DNA from: Euborellia annulipes
Taxonomy: Eukaryota > Arthropoda > Insecta > Dermaptera > Anisolabididae
Direction: 5' to 3'
Length of the DNA: 64,000 bases
Assembly: GCA_023213315.1 (NCBI GenBank)
Contig: JAKCPI010006182.1
Location: 186,001-250,000 of the forward strand
A program made the translations under genes and the position numbers. Under the pieces are notes generated by a model. It saw nothing but the letters and a program-made list of their open reading frames with translations. It was not told where the DNA came from and did no database searches. Shown one piece after another: positions 12,101 through 27,258 of this stretch (positions within the stretch are counted from its first letter, which is position 1; every line of letters starts with the position of its first letter).

Positions 12101-15100
12101 TTCAGAAACGCTTAGCTCTCATCATCAGGACGTTAAAATTGTTAATGCATTGGTTGACCAATTGGTTAATTCCAGAATTTTTTTTTCGGTTTGGGCTAAA
12201 AAAGTGGGGGAGATTATTGTACATTCATTTAAAGTGTGAACATCATTAGGGTAAAGTCTCCCTAATTGGCAGATTTCAAATTATGCATATACAGTTGTAT
12301 ATAATATGCAATAAAAGTGTATAATTTTTAGTTATTTTTGGCTGCCTGCCTTCTCTTACTCTACAATCATCACTCAGCCTTCGTTTTATAATTTATTTTT
12401 CATATCAGCAATTGATTTTTCAAGTCTGGGGCTCTAAATGGACACATTTTTTAGCAATCCTTCAATTTGAAAATATCAATTCCACTTAGGTTAGTTATTT
12501 CATTCTTTAGAATTTATTAATATAAAACCGATATTCAAGAATATTAAGGTCTTTTTTTCCTCGCCTGAAAGCACTTTGGGTAAACTAACGGGGACTCCGG
12601 TAGAAGGATCTCTACGGTCCAATGAAAATAATTTTAATTTTTGTCGGTCAAAGTTAATTTTTTCTTTATTACTAAAAAATATATTCAAAATAAAATGTGC
12701 TTTATAAAATTCTCTGTAACCTTCTCATTCTATAATTGATAATCAATTCCAGCGAAAAATTTTATTTGGTCCGTGAAATCTTTATAAAAAATTAAAAATG
12801 AAATAAACATTTTTAAAAATTAAAAGCAAAAAGTATAGTGGAAATGTTGTACTAAAAATCAACTTCCTCGAGGACACACAAATTTATTCTCGTCCATTAA
12901 AGGTCGCCCATCCTGCTTTATGAAATTTTCAAAAACTTAGCTTGAATTATTAATATTTTAAGTGTGACTTGCCAAGATAAATAAAATTATAAAATACAAT
13001 CTCAGTGAATCTCTTTGAGTGACTCAGTCCGACACTCGTAACTGTACGTAGCGATAGAACGTGAAAGGGAAAAAAGGCCATGGGCGTAGCCAGGAGTCAG
13101 CTATAGGCTATGTGCAGCACTAGAGAGATGAGGCAAGCTCACGTGTCCTTCTCGTCCATCTCTCTTCTAAGCAGATTATACTTTGCTCAGTTTAGAAAAT
13201 CAATCAATTATTTTTCAAGTGAGGGGGATGCAACAAAACCATTTGACTTCGCACATCTCTAGAAAGAATGTTCCTTTTTTCTGTTAAATAAATTAAAATT
13301 ATTTTTATTTTTATCAATGCCAAACTGTTGACTCAATTCTGTCATAGTTTTGATCTTAATATATAAATACATATCGTGAGTACCATACCCTTCCAAAACG
13401 TTGGTTTCTCAGGTCCTAAATCGCTCAGCGAGTTCGTGAGTCTAAAAAACTAAGATAAAATTTCGAAATGTCTATTTGACGAATTTCAAATATCTTTTTT
13501 TTTAAATATTTTAGAGCCCAGCATTAACTTTTCCTTGAGATTCAATAATATTACAGCATCTGTTTAAAATTTGTGTCATTCATTTGATGAAAAGAGATGC
13601 TTATTATTATGTATCAACAAATTGTGAATAGTTTTCCGCATCCTGTGTTTCCGGAAATACTGGCGGTGACCATGGTCCTCTGACCCCAATACTTCGTTAC
13701 CAATATACCTAAAAATTGTTCATGGGGGGGGGGGGGGCGTTTGACAGTTTGTGGGAAGAACCTCAGCTATTCGACTCGATGTTCTCAGGTTATCTTTTTT
13801 CTATTTGCAAACCATTCGCCATTTTTGTTTAGATTCTTTTCAAGGGATGGGGGGTGGTTTTGATTTGAATTCATTTAAAATATAAAAAATAACTGAAAAA
13901 TTGTCTAATGACAGCTGCTCACAGTCCAAAATAACCTTTGACTAGAGCTCAAAAGATTTTTTGCCAATTCTTATCTATCTTTCACTAATTTTTTGTATAT
14001 AGAGGATATTTCAAGTAGACAGACCATCCGTAGTAGATTTATTTTAGATCGTGACAGAAAAAAAAATGAAATTTGTAAAACAGTTATTTATTGTAATTAT
14101 TTATTAGAAAACAATATTCTCTTAGGTATAATATTAAATTATTCACACAATTTGAAGCTACAATCCACCCAGATTCCTATGTTTACACTGCAATCTATCC
14201 CTTATCTTCTTTTCCCTATTAGAAATATTGATTGACCCATTTAGTAAAAATCATTTAAAATCATTTTGAATTGAAACTTCTTTATTCACTGTAGATAAAT
14301 TACGATTCAATACCCCCCCCCCCCACTCGGGGTAAGCTAGTAGAGGAGGTGCATAGAAAGGACGCGCGCAGAAGACCGACAAATTTGAATTTGAAAAAGT
14401 TCTGCATTAGCTCCTGTAAACCAACTCATTAAAGTTTATTTGTCTGGCCAATTTCCTAATCTTTTTCCTCCAACCCCCTCATACACGACTATGATCACAC
14501 ACTCTCTCTCTCAAGCCTATCTTAACTCACCCATTTAGACATATACGTAAATATTCAACTCCCCTTCAACATAATCACCTTGAACAGATCATTTCTATAA
14601 TGATTATAAGCTCCTATGTCAGTAGATCCTAATTCTTTAAACATCTTCCTATTAATTTATTTATTAACCTTTAACAATGACCCTGATCTCCTTTGGCTCT
14701 TCATTTGAATAGCCCATATTTAATAATAAATACCATCTTGCAATACCCTGAACTATTAAATTTGCTTGCAAAACAATTTCACTTTTCGCCATTTTATGAT
14801 TTGAGACTGAGTCATCGTCAGGTAGATTTCCTCATCGTTAGATTCATCCGACTTTCATAATAGATTAACGAACTTTTAAAAAGAGGACGTTGAAATTCAC
14901 AAAGAACAAATCATTAGAAATATCTATTTCATTTAATAGCCTATTGGGGGGGGATTGAATAGTAATCTTTATTAAAAAAAGAGGATAGATATTAAAAACT
15001 TACTATTTTCATTAAATAGATCATTTTTTAAAAGAACAAAAATATTTTAAAATAAGATTGATTCTTTATAATATCTTATCGCTTTCTTGACAAGTTTCAA

Positions 15101-18100
15101 GAAACTTAAGCTAATTTTATAAGTCATTATTATTTGAATATAATAATAATATGTATATTATTTAATTTTACATTTTCTATTGTATAACGTGTTTCGTAAT
15201 GGCACATATTTTTAAACATTATTCATTAAAAAAAAATATAACAGACTTCTACTTGTTTATATAAACTGGGCGTGGACAAATATTTTTATTCTTTTATATT
15301 AATGAACCTTTTAGCTTGATTAAGCCATACGAAAAATTGAATAAATATCATATTTGTTTATAAAATAAATTTTCTAGGGCAGACATTTCGTTATTTCAGG
15401 TAGGCCTCATATGTCACAATATTTTGATATACATTCTCCATTTCATCTCTAATAAATTTATCCCCATTTGAATTGAAATAAAAAGGGGAGGGATCTTAAA
15501 CAAGAATAAAAAAATAAAAAACCTTTTTTAGGATATAGGAGGTAACTTTCTTTTTTCTAAAATTTTACAATAATGACACATTTTTTTAAAAATGTTTTTT
15601 TTTTTGACAAATTAAAATAAAAAAAGATTTTCAAATAGGCCTAAATATTAATTTAAAATTTAATTAACAGTTCTTCTTTCGTTTATCAGCCCTTCATAAG
15701 TCTCAAAGTACCTGGCATGCGTGAGACCCTCTCGACCTTTTTAACCTGTCAAACAGTTGAAATTCAATTATCATTAAAAAATTAATTACTTTTATTTTGA
15801 TTAATTTCTTAGATAATTTCTCAATGAAAATCATTGTCAATTCTTAATTATAATAAAAACATCCAAGTTTGCAACCAGTGTCGAAAACTGTTTTGTGTTG
15901 ATTTATAATCAACTAGAAACAAATTACCGAGTATTTTAATTTAAAGACGTTTCGACGAGAGACTTTAAATTATAAACTATGTTTTATTTATATTGATAAT
16001 TAAGAATAAGCGATAATTTTCATTAAAAATTAATTATTTAATAATTTCCAAATACTTGCAAATGATTGACAGGTTTATAAAGGTTTTGTTAAGAAAATGT
16101 CGTGAAGGACCTCACACAAATTTGTGCTTTTATATTCGATAGAGCAGAAGATTCACTACAAAATCTCAAGATGACTAGATGCCGTATATCATATATTTTT
16201 TCAGTTTCTTCATTTAAATTTTATGACATTTCGACATATCTTCCTTAAATCCTTCCGGGAGAGTATCCCATGGTAATTAAAACAAAGGCTTTCTCTTAGG
16301 TAATCTAATAGGATTTCACTAAGAAGCCTTTGTCAAAGTGCTTAATTAACATTTTTATTTAATGAGTATTGCTGAAAACCATGAGGAAGAGGCGAAAATT
16401 AATTCTAAAAACAAACCTAATCCTCTCGCATAATAACGCGGCTGGAAATTATAAAAAATAATGAAGGAACTTTAAAACGTTTATCGCAGTGGTTCCCAAT
16501 CGGTGTGCCCTGGCACCCAAGGGTGCCGCGTGATCGCCTAAGAGGTGCCTCGAGATATTGAGATAAACAAAAAAAAATTACACTATCCTTAAGCTAGCAA
16601 AACTATTGATGTATTTTTAGTCAGTGACTGTAGTAAAGTTTATTATATTATGTTTTGGTGTACGTTACTTATTATATAATATTTAAATAAATTTACATAT
16701 AATTTTTTTTTTTTTTTTAGTGCCGCTAGTGTTTAATGTTATTCCCGACGGCGCCGTGAACTCTGGTTTAGCGCATTAAAATCTCCTCTTTATTTATTAA
16801 AATTATAAATTATTCCAACAAGTGACGCATTCAACACAAATCCAACTCCAAATGAACGAAATAAAATTTCTAGTTATAACAATCCATTTGTTAATGAAAT
16901 TGTTTTTAAAATTAATTCATCGTCAAAAGGCTTTTCCAGGAGGTTGTTTGTGTTTGCTGTTCCTTCTCCGATATATAGTCCGTCCGATACTGCATCTTAA
17001 CGGGATTCTTCTGAAATTTGTAGGCCAGTTTTGCGAGACAGGCGAAGGCGAACCTTGTCCATTTATTTGTGCGTAGGATGAACCTTCATCAGGTCGTTCA
17101 CTCTTTTATCTATTTTTAGAAAGAGGCTGGCTTCGATTCACAAATCAACGATTATTAAATTTATTCAGCATGTACTAGGTGACGGAGTAGACGACAACTA
17201 TCAATAATATTACTCATAAATAAGCTATGCGCGAAGGAATTTCGTTCCAACCTTCAACGAGCCTCGGCCCACCCTCAAATCTTTTGTCCGTTTTTATAGC
17301 GTTTCTTGAACCTCTGAGTTTTTTTTTTTTTTCAAAATTACCTTTTTTACGCCCCCCCCCCACCCCAATTAGAAATTTAAAGATATCAGTTTAAAGGGTC
17401 CTGGGCTCCTCAGGAAAAATTCATGAAAATTATTTTTTTTTAATAGAATTTTAACCATGAAAATTATTTTTTATTAGACTTTTATGGTTGGAGCGCAAAG
17501 GGGTCGGACTCCCCGGAAAGCCCGGACCCCGGGGATACAGCCCCCTGCCCCCCTCTGTCTGCGGGCCTGAATGCGTCTATGATACAAGAAATATTTCAAA
17601 TTTATTCTTTTCAAAAAAATATGAATCTCCAAAAAAAGTATTTCTGAATGAAAACATTTCTAGAGACATTCAGAATGTTCTTTTTTTGGGAAAAAAACTT
17701 TTTTTTCACAAAATGTGCATTTATTTCAAATTGGCTTCCTAAATAATTTATATAGACTTATTTGCTTGTATAAAATTTGAATTTGTTTTCACTCAGGGGC
17801 TCATCACATCTGGTGAGTATGTGGATTAGCGACCACAAGTTACCCGAGCTAATATTATGCCATAACTTCTTCTAACTCTACTATTACAATATACGTCTCA
17901 GAATGTGTTGATATTTTTCTTTATTTCATTTTTCCCCCAAAACGGAAAATAGTACATATATTAGCTTCATATATTTTTATATATGGAATATAATAAAAAA
18001 TAAATATCTATTTGAGGATTTTTTTAATGGATGCATAAGGTCCAATGATCTATGATGACTATTGTCACATGCAACGAGGAAGGACATGGGAAACAATAAA

Positions 18101-21100
18101 TAAGAGTATGGGAGGGGGAATCTAACAGTAAAAGGATGCTTGTTGAGTTTAGATTTTTTGGAGATTATAGGTTTTGAGAAAAATAGAGGCAGGTAATCGA
18201 GGGGACAAAGGAAGACAAGTTCTACTAGTCGTAGGGTTAACGGCATAGGAATGAAACCTCTCTTGTGTTTCGGGCATTTGTTGCATTTATTAACATATTA
18301 ATTGCTAATATCGACTATTATGTAAATTTTTCACTTTGCAGTGACTTAATTATTAATAATTGATTGTTTAAATATGAAATCATTCGATTAATAACGTCAA
18401 GGATTTTCAAATAATGATCTGAGGATCCTTGACTATCGTCTGAAATTAGTGCAAAGCCAATCTATGACTAATAGAGCATTCCCATTTATCCTCATATGAT
18501 ACATTATAAATTCTAGGTAAAATACCTAATTAAATTGGAGGTATAATTATGTGCAATTTTATTATAATTGAGTATTTTTGTCTTTAAGGATGCTAGTGTA
18601 TTGCTTTGTTTTTTTGGAGGGGAGGGGGCATCTATCCCTTTCTCCCTGCCTTATTATACACTAATTCAGGATTTTTGCATGTAGTAGATTTGAACGTTAA
18701 TCTATAGGCAGATCAATAGACGTCTTCTTTGAATAGATGCTTATTCGATTTGTGTATATAAAGGACAAAGTAATAGGATTCATTTTTGCAACTTTTTATT
18801 TTATGTGCTCTATCAGCTGACCATTGAGGATGCTGGGTCAGAGGTCACTGGCCTGTGAACAGGTTCCTTGGTTGGCCACCGACCACCGGAACCAACTACC
18901 ATCCGGTGATCACTCAATGGTCACTTCTCTCCCTCCTCATCACTCTTCTTTTTTTATATACTCTTCTATTATTACCGTTTGGATAATATTATTAATATTT
19001 ACCATTTTCTGAAATCCTTATAACTCAAGCTTTTACAGTAAAGCTGATGTTCCCTTCATAGCCGTTGAATTCTTACCCTATTAACTAAACATCCTTTATG
19101 CCAAGGTAGAGCTTTGTTTGAAAAAGATGGAATTTTTTCAATCAACGCTCAATTAGACTGTTAATTAGCCAGACAATATATCGTTTACGATAGCAAATTT
19201 GCGAGATGAGTTTGTGTTTATGATTGGGCAAAATTGCGCCCCCTGGGCTCGAACCAGAGCCAGGATCGACAACCTAAGATTATTCTTTTATTCTAGAGAG
19301 GAATTTATTTAAAGTTGACTATTTTTTCTTTGACTTGTTCCTTAAATGTGTTAAATAGCGCCCGATTTGCATAGGCGTCGACTCCATGGGGCCCAAGGGG
19401 CTCGAGGTCCCCTAATGTTGAGGGAAGAGGGGCCCAGCCCCCCAGAAGAAAACGCTTCACCATCGTTAAAAGGGCAAAATATTTAAACACTTAACCCATA
19501 CTCCCTGCATCAATCATTTTTAGGCCCCCTAATAATTTTTAAAAGTCGACGCCCATACCGATTTACGTAGTATTAGAAATTTTTTCAAAAAATCTCTGTA
19601 GAGCTTAAAAAAATAAAATTATATAAAATGAGAATTCAAATTATCTAGGCCTACTGTTTTTTTGATGAAAATTTTATTCGGTAATTTGTTACGGATGTCA
19701 TTTCCTTCCTTGCCTTATTATTTCCTGGGTTAGCATAAAAAAATTAGGTGGGGATGGAGAAGCATTGAGGAAGGGAAGGGGGGGGGGGCTGAAGGGACCT
19801 AAACATCCATGAAAACGATTATCTCTGGCAACTCTTAGTCTTAGAATATATTTCGTAAAAAATTTGCTAATCTTATTCAAACTTTTAGATATATTAATCT
19901 AATCTAAGCCAAATTAAATATTATTTTAATACTTTACATCTTTATCTCACTTAATAAATTTTTTCTTTTATATAAAACGAATACAATTAATAACCAGTAT
20001 TTATATTAATATATTTATAGAAGGAAGCGAGAGCAAAATTTTTTCATTAAAATTCCTTAATCAGTCAATCAAACAAAATAAAATAATTTGAAAAACGAAT
20101 TCATCCTGTAACATCCTGGTTGCATCAATTACTAAAGTGAAAATTATTCATTTAGAGAATTAAAAAATTTACATATTTTTAATTCACTTTGGTTTATTTT
20201 AATAACTACACAAAAACGCAGTAGAAGAGGGGAGGAGACCATCTCAATTATAAAGCGAGACAAATATTTTTTAAACAATGATTTAAAATGACTACTTGCC
20301 ATTTTTTGCTAAAATTAAAAAAAATCCTTTTAATCGTTATAACGTTATTATTTCCTTTTTCCTCCAAGAACACAAAGAACTAGTAACATTACTATCAGTT
20401 TAGAAAATATCATTTAAAATCAGGTCTCGTAGAATATTTATTGTTATTTAAAATGGTTGTTTATAAGTGGTCAAATAAAAATAAAGAAAGTGAATTTTTA
20501 CCTTTTATAGAAAAAAAAAATCTGTGTGGGTCAATAGAATCAAAGGGAATGTAATGAAATGCTATTTTAATATTACGATTGCTATCAACGTTAGTAATTA
20601 GGCAGGTGCCAAGAAATTTTTATTGAAGGGGATCTAATCCAAAATACAATTATTTATGAAGTAAGGGCTCCATTATTAGTACTCTAATTAAATAAATATT
20701 ATGACCCTCTAATCAACAAAAAGTGGAGTTGGAACTAGACCTACGTCCCCCTCCTCAGAGGAATCGAAAATATTTTTTCGGGATGCTATTTGAGTGAGTT
20801 GATTAATTAAAATAAAGTAAAATCTCGACTCTCTCTTTCATTTTCCATTCAAATGTTTATTTATTCGAAATTTGTAGCCCTACATTGACGGTCTCTCAAA
20901 AAAATCTGGTGTGACTGGTCGCACCAGATTTTTTGTGTTGAAATTAATAGGCTATATTTAATTTCCGACACTACGGTACATTTAAATTCAAGATGTAAAA
21001 TTTATAAACGTGGGAAAATATTTGATATTCTGTTACCATGGCAACCATTTTTCCTATCTTTCCTATGAAGTACAGGAGTAAAGTAAGCTTTAAAAGTTTT

Positions 21101-24100
21101 CAATGGCAAAATGAGAATATACATTTTAAAGAGCATCTAAAAAATAATTGATTTTACTTTCTCGTACCCTATATATGAAATATATAGAGAGAGAAAGTAT
21201 TTGAATTTTAATCAAAATCGTTGGAGTGAATTTCGAGAAAATCAAAAAAAAAATACATCAATAAAGTACTAGTACTTATTATTAGGAGAATTTTTAATTA
21301 TAGACCACATTTTTGTATTAAATATTTATTAAAAATATATAAATACTGTACAACGTACTAGTACTTTTTGGTCAAAAGCTTATTTTCACGCCTCAGGGGG
21401 TGTCTAACTTAATTATAAAATTTCAACCTCCTAGCTCAATTCCTTCATGCTTTAAATTGAACACACACACACACAGAGACAGACCTTGCTACAAAAACCA
21501 CTTTTTTGATTCAGGGGACCTCAAAAAGTGAAGATCCATCAAAATCTCGACATCGAATTTTTGACATGAATCCAATACTTTCTATATATATATATTGACA
21601 TACATAGGTAAGAGAAAGTAAAAGTTTGATTGAGACTAAGAACAAGTTGAACATTACACCTGTTTTAGTTCTTTTGTTTATTCCATTAGATAAGTATTTA
21701 AAATATTTACATTTTTCGTAATACTTTTATCAGCTCTCTAACGTACAAATAGTCATTATACAAATTAAAAAAAAGATTAAGATACTTAAAATAGAAAGAA
21801 AAGCATGCACCAGGTGAACAGTTATTTCTTAAATTATGTGGGCTGTTTGCTCTCTATTAATGAATCACTTGAGAAAAGTCGAGCGATCAGAGGTTAAGAC
21901 CCTCTGACCTCAACTGACTCATTTATTAACTTAAAAAATTAGGATACTACTGAACAGAACCCACGTTGTTGTCTTTTTTAAGATAATCTCCACTCAGAGA
22001 CACCGACTTTTAGGTGGGAACCGAAAAGAAAAGTTTAAAAACGACTTAATAGTAGCCTAATAATTAAGTGTCGAGTGGCAAACTAATAGAAATTTAATAC
22101 AACTACAACAACAACAACAACAACTACAACAACAACAACCACAAGAAGCCACCACCCTCAAGACGTAGCTATAAACAATTACCCTTTCTTACCCCCATTT
22201 CTTTTAAATATATTCATTTAATACATAGACTCAAATTAAAAATTAACTCAAATATATATATATTAAATATAATTCCTAATATAAAAACAAAAATAAATAT
22301 AAATCTAAATAATAAAAGTCGGAGCAGATTTATAGATAAAAATATGTCATATATTTTCTTCTACCCCCTACCCTTATAAATAAATAATTTTTTTTTAAAC
22401 TTAATTCAATCATTTTTTTTTTACCTCAATCATCTGGTTTTTCACAATATGGTGGAGGTGCTGGGATTGATTGCGGTTTCGATTTCTTCGAAATCAGCAC
22501 ACCTTTTCAAGGCCAGCTTTTAATTTAAATTTTAATACAATATATATGTATATTTGATATTTCAGCACTCATTTTTTTTTAATTCAGTAATTTTAGAATT
22601 GAATCTAATTATAGATAAGATTAGAATTAAATATTTTTTTTTATATTAATTTTCTTTGTCTAGAAAATAATTTTTCTAGAAAGTTTTAAGTCGATTACAA
22701 ATGGATTTTTTTTTTTTACATACTTACCCCTTCATTAACTTTCTTACATATGAATGTTATTAACAATTACTAATTCAATTATAATCATGAATCAATATAA
22801 CCTAAGGAGCAATAATGTCCCACTGACCCAATCGACTACCATGCAGGGTGAGATCGTTGTTTCTGATATAAACCCTATCCCTGAAGATAGCGCCCTTCGT
22901 GGAGTACCACCTTCCCCAGTGTTAAAAACGGCAGTACAGCATGCTAATGCAGTCTCACCACAAATGACTGAAGAGAACATGCTTCAACTATTGCTTAAAC
23001 TAACTTTGCATAATTTAGGGCAAGTGGCTAGTCTTAAAGACGAAATAGGTAGTGTTAGAGACGAAATAGGTAGTGTTATGGGGGAATTAAGCGAAAAAAT
23101 CACCCAGATGAATCATTCCTTCTCTAATTGTTTTGAAAGGCAGGAGGAGATGTTACACAATTTTGTCAAAGAATCAGGGCAAACTAAGCAAAGCATTGTA
23201 CAGATTGAGAGTCAACAATTGCAACAGGACAACAGGGTTAAAGCCAACTACGAAAATATTACCAAATGCGAAATTGACACAACACAACTACAAATAGGCC
23301 TATCGGTTGATGAAAAATATCAAAAATTAAATTCATCTATAGTCGATCAGAGTCAACAATTAGATGAGATTAAGCAAAATATAAATAAAGTTTCGAATGT
23401 CCCAAACCCTGAAATAATTAGAAATGAATATTTAAATTCTTCTAATATTGCTCAGGAACAAGTTCAGGGCACATTATCGAATCTAAGTTTCGCTTCATCT
23501 GTCAGTCAATCCCCTCAATTAAATTACTCAGTAAAGGAAAAGCTTACTATAGCTGGCACTAGCTCTAAATTTCAAGATGAGTTCTGTTCAAGAGGTCCTC
23601 ACCCTGTTGAATTTGTTAAAACATTTGAAAATTTAATTATTCACCCTCAGGTCCTTCCGTCCTTAGCGATTGAAGCCTTTATTTTTTGTTTAGAAGGAAA
23701 CGCCAAGCAATGGGCCCTGTCCCAACGTTTCCAAAATTTTACTATCAATGATTTCTTAACCGTTTTAATTGCCCAATATTGGGGCTCAAAGATAAAAAAT
23801 AAAATTCTTAAAAAACTTCCACCACCGATTAGTCGTCTACACTATTCGACGACAGCCTTAAGCCGTCTACCGCCCAATCATCTCACTCGATATTACAACG
23901 AAATTATCTTAACAATTCTCCTTTTTTTTAATCTAATTTTTTTTACCGTTACTCCTTTTTGAGTCACAAATAATAACTCAAAAAAAAAAAGAAAAAAAAA
24001 AAATCCATTTTTTTCTGCTTATTTTTTTTATTTAATAATTATTTTTTTTAGTTTTTGCTTAAGTCTAACTTCAAGTTGAGAAAAATACAAACTTGAAATT

Positions 24101-27100
24101 AGATAAAATGATAGCCTAGTTATTTATCGGTTTTGAAAATCTTATCCTTGAGATGGTGTGTAATGATTTTGCTTGCTACCTCATGTATTTTTCGGTAGAA
24201 AATCTACTTTGATTTAATCTAAGGGAGAAAGGAAGAAGTAATATATATACATATTGTGTCTATATCCTAAAAAAAAAAAAAAAAAAAAAAAATGTTTTAA
24301 TAAAATGTATGAAAAAAAAAAAAATAATAACAATAATAAATGTCAAAAGTATGTATTGGGTGGATGTATTAAGTTTAAAATCAACTAAATGTTCAATCTT
24401 GTGATAGAAATTTGTGGAATAAATAACAAAAAAAAAAAGCATAAAAAAAAAAATAATGTATACCTACAGTATAGAAATTTATGTATTCAGTTTTTAATAT
24501 TATTATTCAATTGCATTCTATATTAAATTTTTAAAATTTTGTAAAAAAAAGAAAAGAAAAGAGAAAGAAAAGAAATGAATATTTGATAACGCATTTATTG
24601 AGTCCAACTAAGGACACTGACAATATGTTTCCAATTTTACTAAACTTCAGAACTTATCAGAATATAATGCATAAGTATGTATCATCCCACCGTCTCTAGG
24701 GTTAGCAACACCTATCCGTTGTCGAAGTAGCACTTGATTCATAATGGCTAATGCCTCATATAACAATTCTTTAGGTGGCGACCCCATACGCACTCTTAAA
24801 TGCATGCATGAATGAGAACCCGATGCTCAATTCCGGTTGAATCCTTTCATGACATGAATTATACTCTCAGTACACCGGGCATGTATGGATCACGTTAATC
24901 GAGTCCTATGCTCCGGGTACACCTCGTTTTATAATTTTATAATTTTTCTTTACACACCGGGCATGTATGGATCACGTTAATCGAGTCCTATGCTCCGGGT
25001 TCACCTCTTTTTATAATTTTATAATTTTTCTCTTTTTGGACCAAGTTCTAAACAGTCTGACCTCGGACTTGCTAACAAATAGCCAGAGGCAAAGGTGTCG
25101 GACGAATGATGTGTGACTTATCAATATAGCGCAGATCTAATTATCTTGTTTTGTCTGCCATTTTATTTTAATTCAACTTATTATCAATATTCTAAAATAA
25201 CGGTTAATAAATAAATCAGGGCCTTTAGGTATGGAAAACAGTGAATGCGGGATTAAATATATTTAAAATTAAAAAAAAAAAAATTTTTATAATAAAACAA
25301 AAACAAAATTTTGATTCTATGTTTATTTACAAAAAAAAAAATTGTTTAATACATAATTTACTTTATTGTGTCAAAAATGTAGTTGTCTATAAAGTGCTTT
25401 TTTTTAAGAACCACCCCTTATTGTGTGAAAAAGTGTGTGTGTGCAAAGTGTAAGATTAAACAGAATTTTTTTTTTCTCTCCAACTCGCCGGATGTAGTGG
25501 ATAACTGAATCTACAGTTAACAAGTCGGTGCGCCTGCGCGTTGCCTCGAAGACGGAGGTGCCCCGGCCAGACAACTCAAAATTAAAATAGATACTCACCT
25601 CAATGAAAGAGACAAGTGCGCCCGCAACATATAATTCAATTCATTGAATGCGAGGCTCTCTCTCTCTCAGTCTCTCTCTCTCAAGAAATGAAAAACCTAT
25701 GATGAACCAACAACCATCACAACAACAACAATCAGCACGACAACAACAACAACTACCGCCACAACTACAATTACAACTACAACAACAACAACTACAACAA
25801 CAACAACCACAAGAAGCCACCACCCTCAAGACGTAGCTATAAACAATTACCCTTTCTTACCCCCATTTCTTTTAAATATATTCATTTAATACATAGACTC
25901 AAATTAAAAATTAATTCAAATATATATATATTAAATATAATTCCTAATATAAAAACAAAAATAAATATAAATCTAAATAATAAAAGTCGGAGCAGATTTA
26001 TAGATAAAAATATGTCATATATTTTCTTCTACCCCCTACCCTTATAAATAAATAATTTTTTTTTAAACTTAATTCAATCATTTTTTTTTACCTCAATCAT
26101 CTGGTTTTTCACAATAAATTTATTTCAAAAATGAATCACAGCTAATGAAATTATTGAAACTTTCAATCGACCGACCTTCATTTTTACTTTCTCTTAGCTA
26201 TATAATTATATGTAGACATATATATATATAGAGAGAGAAAGTATTAGATAAATGTCGAAAATTCGATATCGAGTTTTGGATGGAAATATACGTTTTGAGA
26301 GTCCCTGATTCTAAGAAAGTGGACCCCGCAGAATGACCTGTCTTTTTAGGCTTGTGCTAACAAAACATACTTATTTTCAATTCCTTATTCGTCACTTTGG
26401 TCATTTGTATCAGAAGCACATACGTTATGGTTACTCTAAGAGGACGCTTGAAAATAATACTGGGATGGGTTTCTACTTCCTTACCCAGAAAGATAAGAAT
26501 TCTATTTAATGGAAATTATTGTAAAATAATAGTTAAGTTGACAAATAGTGTTACATTTAATCTCTAATTTAAATGCATATATAATCTAACAATCTTAATT
26601 TGTGGATAATATCAAGGGCGTATATAGAAATTTTTTCGGGGGGAGGTGAGCCCGAATTCAATTTTAAATATCTCCCCTCTCCCACCCCCCATATACAAAA
26701 ATATTTTGAACATATCGGATATACCTGAGCCCCGAAAAACCCGGGCCCTCTCAAAGACAAAAGTTTTATTAAAAAAATGCTTATATATTAATATACATTT
26801 CATTTTTCTTATTTCTTTTATTTATTCGACGCACTTTTTCATATAAAAAATCTGGTGTGACTGGCGCACAGCACACAACTTTCTCTTACCCTTCGGTAAG
26901 AGAAAGTTGTGCACCGTGCTGGTCAAACCAAATTTTTTGTGTCGAGATATATTTAGTTTCCCATAGCACCTTAGTTTCAAACTTGCATTTTAAATGTTGA
27001 CTGCTTCAAATAAACTATGGTTATTTTTCAAAATTTTAATCTCATATTTGGACATTTTATACACAATATAGATTCGTAAATAAATACAAAATTTCATAAG

Positions 27101-27204
27101 AATTGGAAAAAAAAATTTTAAATGCCTAAAAAGTTCCATAGGGGACCCCCTTTTGAATCGAAATTAACATACAAATCCCTATAGGAAATTAACATTAGGC
27201 CTAT

Positions 27205-27258
<54 letters not shown>

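Noticed and set aside
14512..15000. Possible exon because of locally mixed composition
   Set aside because: Stops in all frames within short distance and no splice-bounded open segment.
18824..19012. 62-codon frame
   Set aside because: It starts inside a 106-bp palindrome and ends in a hydrophobic AT-rich run; no evidence of a gene.
24872..25035. CRISPR-like or satellite array
   Set aside because: Only two units of 82 bp without spacers; a simple tandem duplication in an animal genome.
25641..25836. Cys-rich (minus) and Gln-rich (plus) short frames
   Set aside because: Both are readings of a CAACAA microsatellite at the start of the right direct repeat; no gene support.
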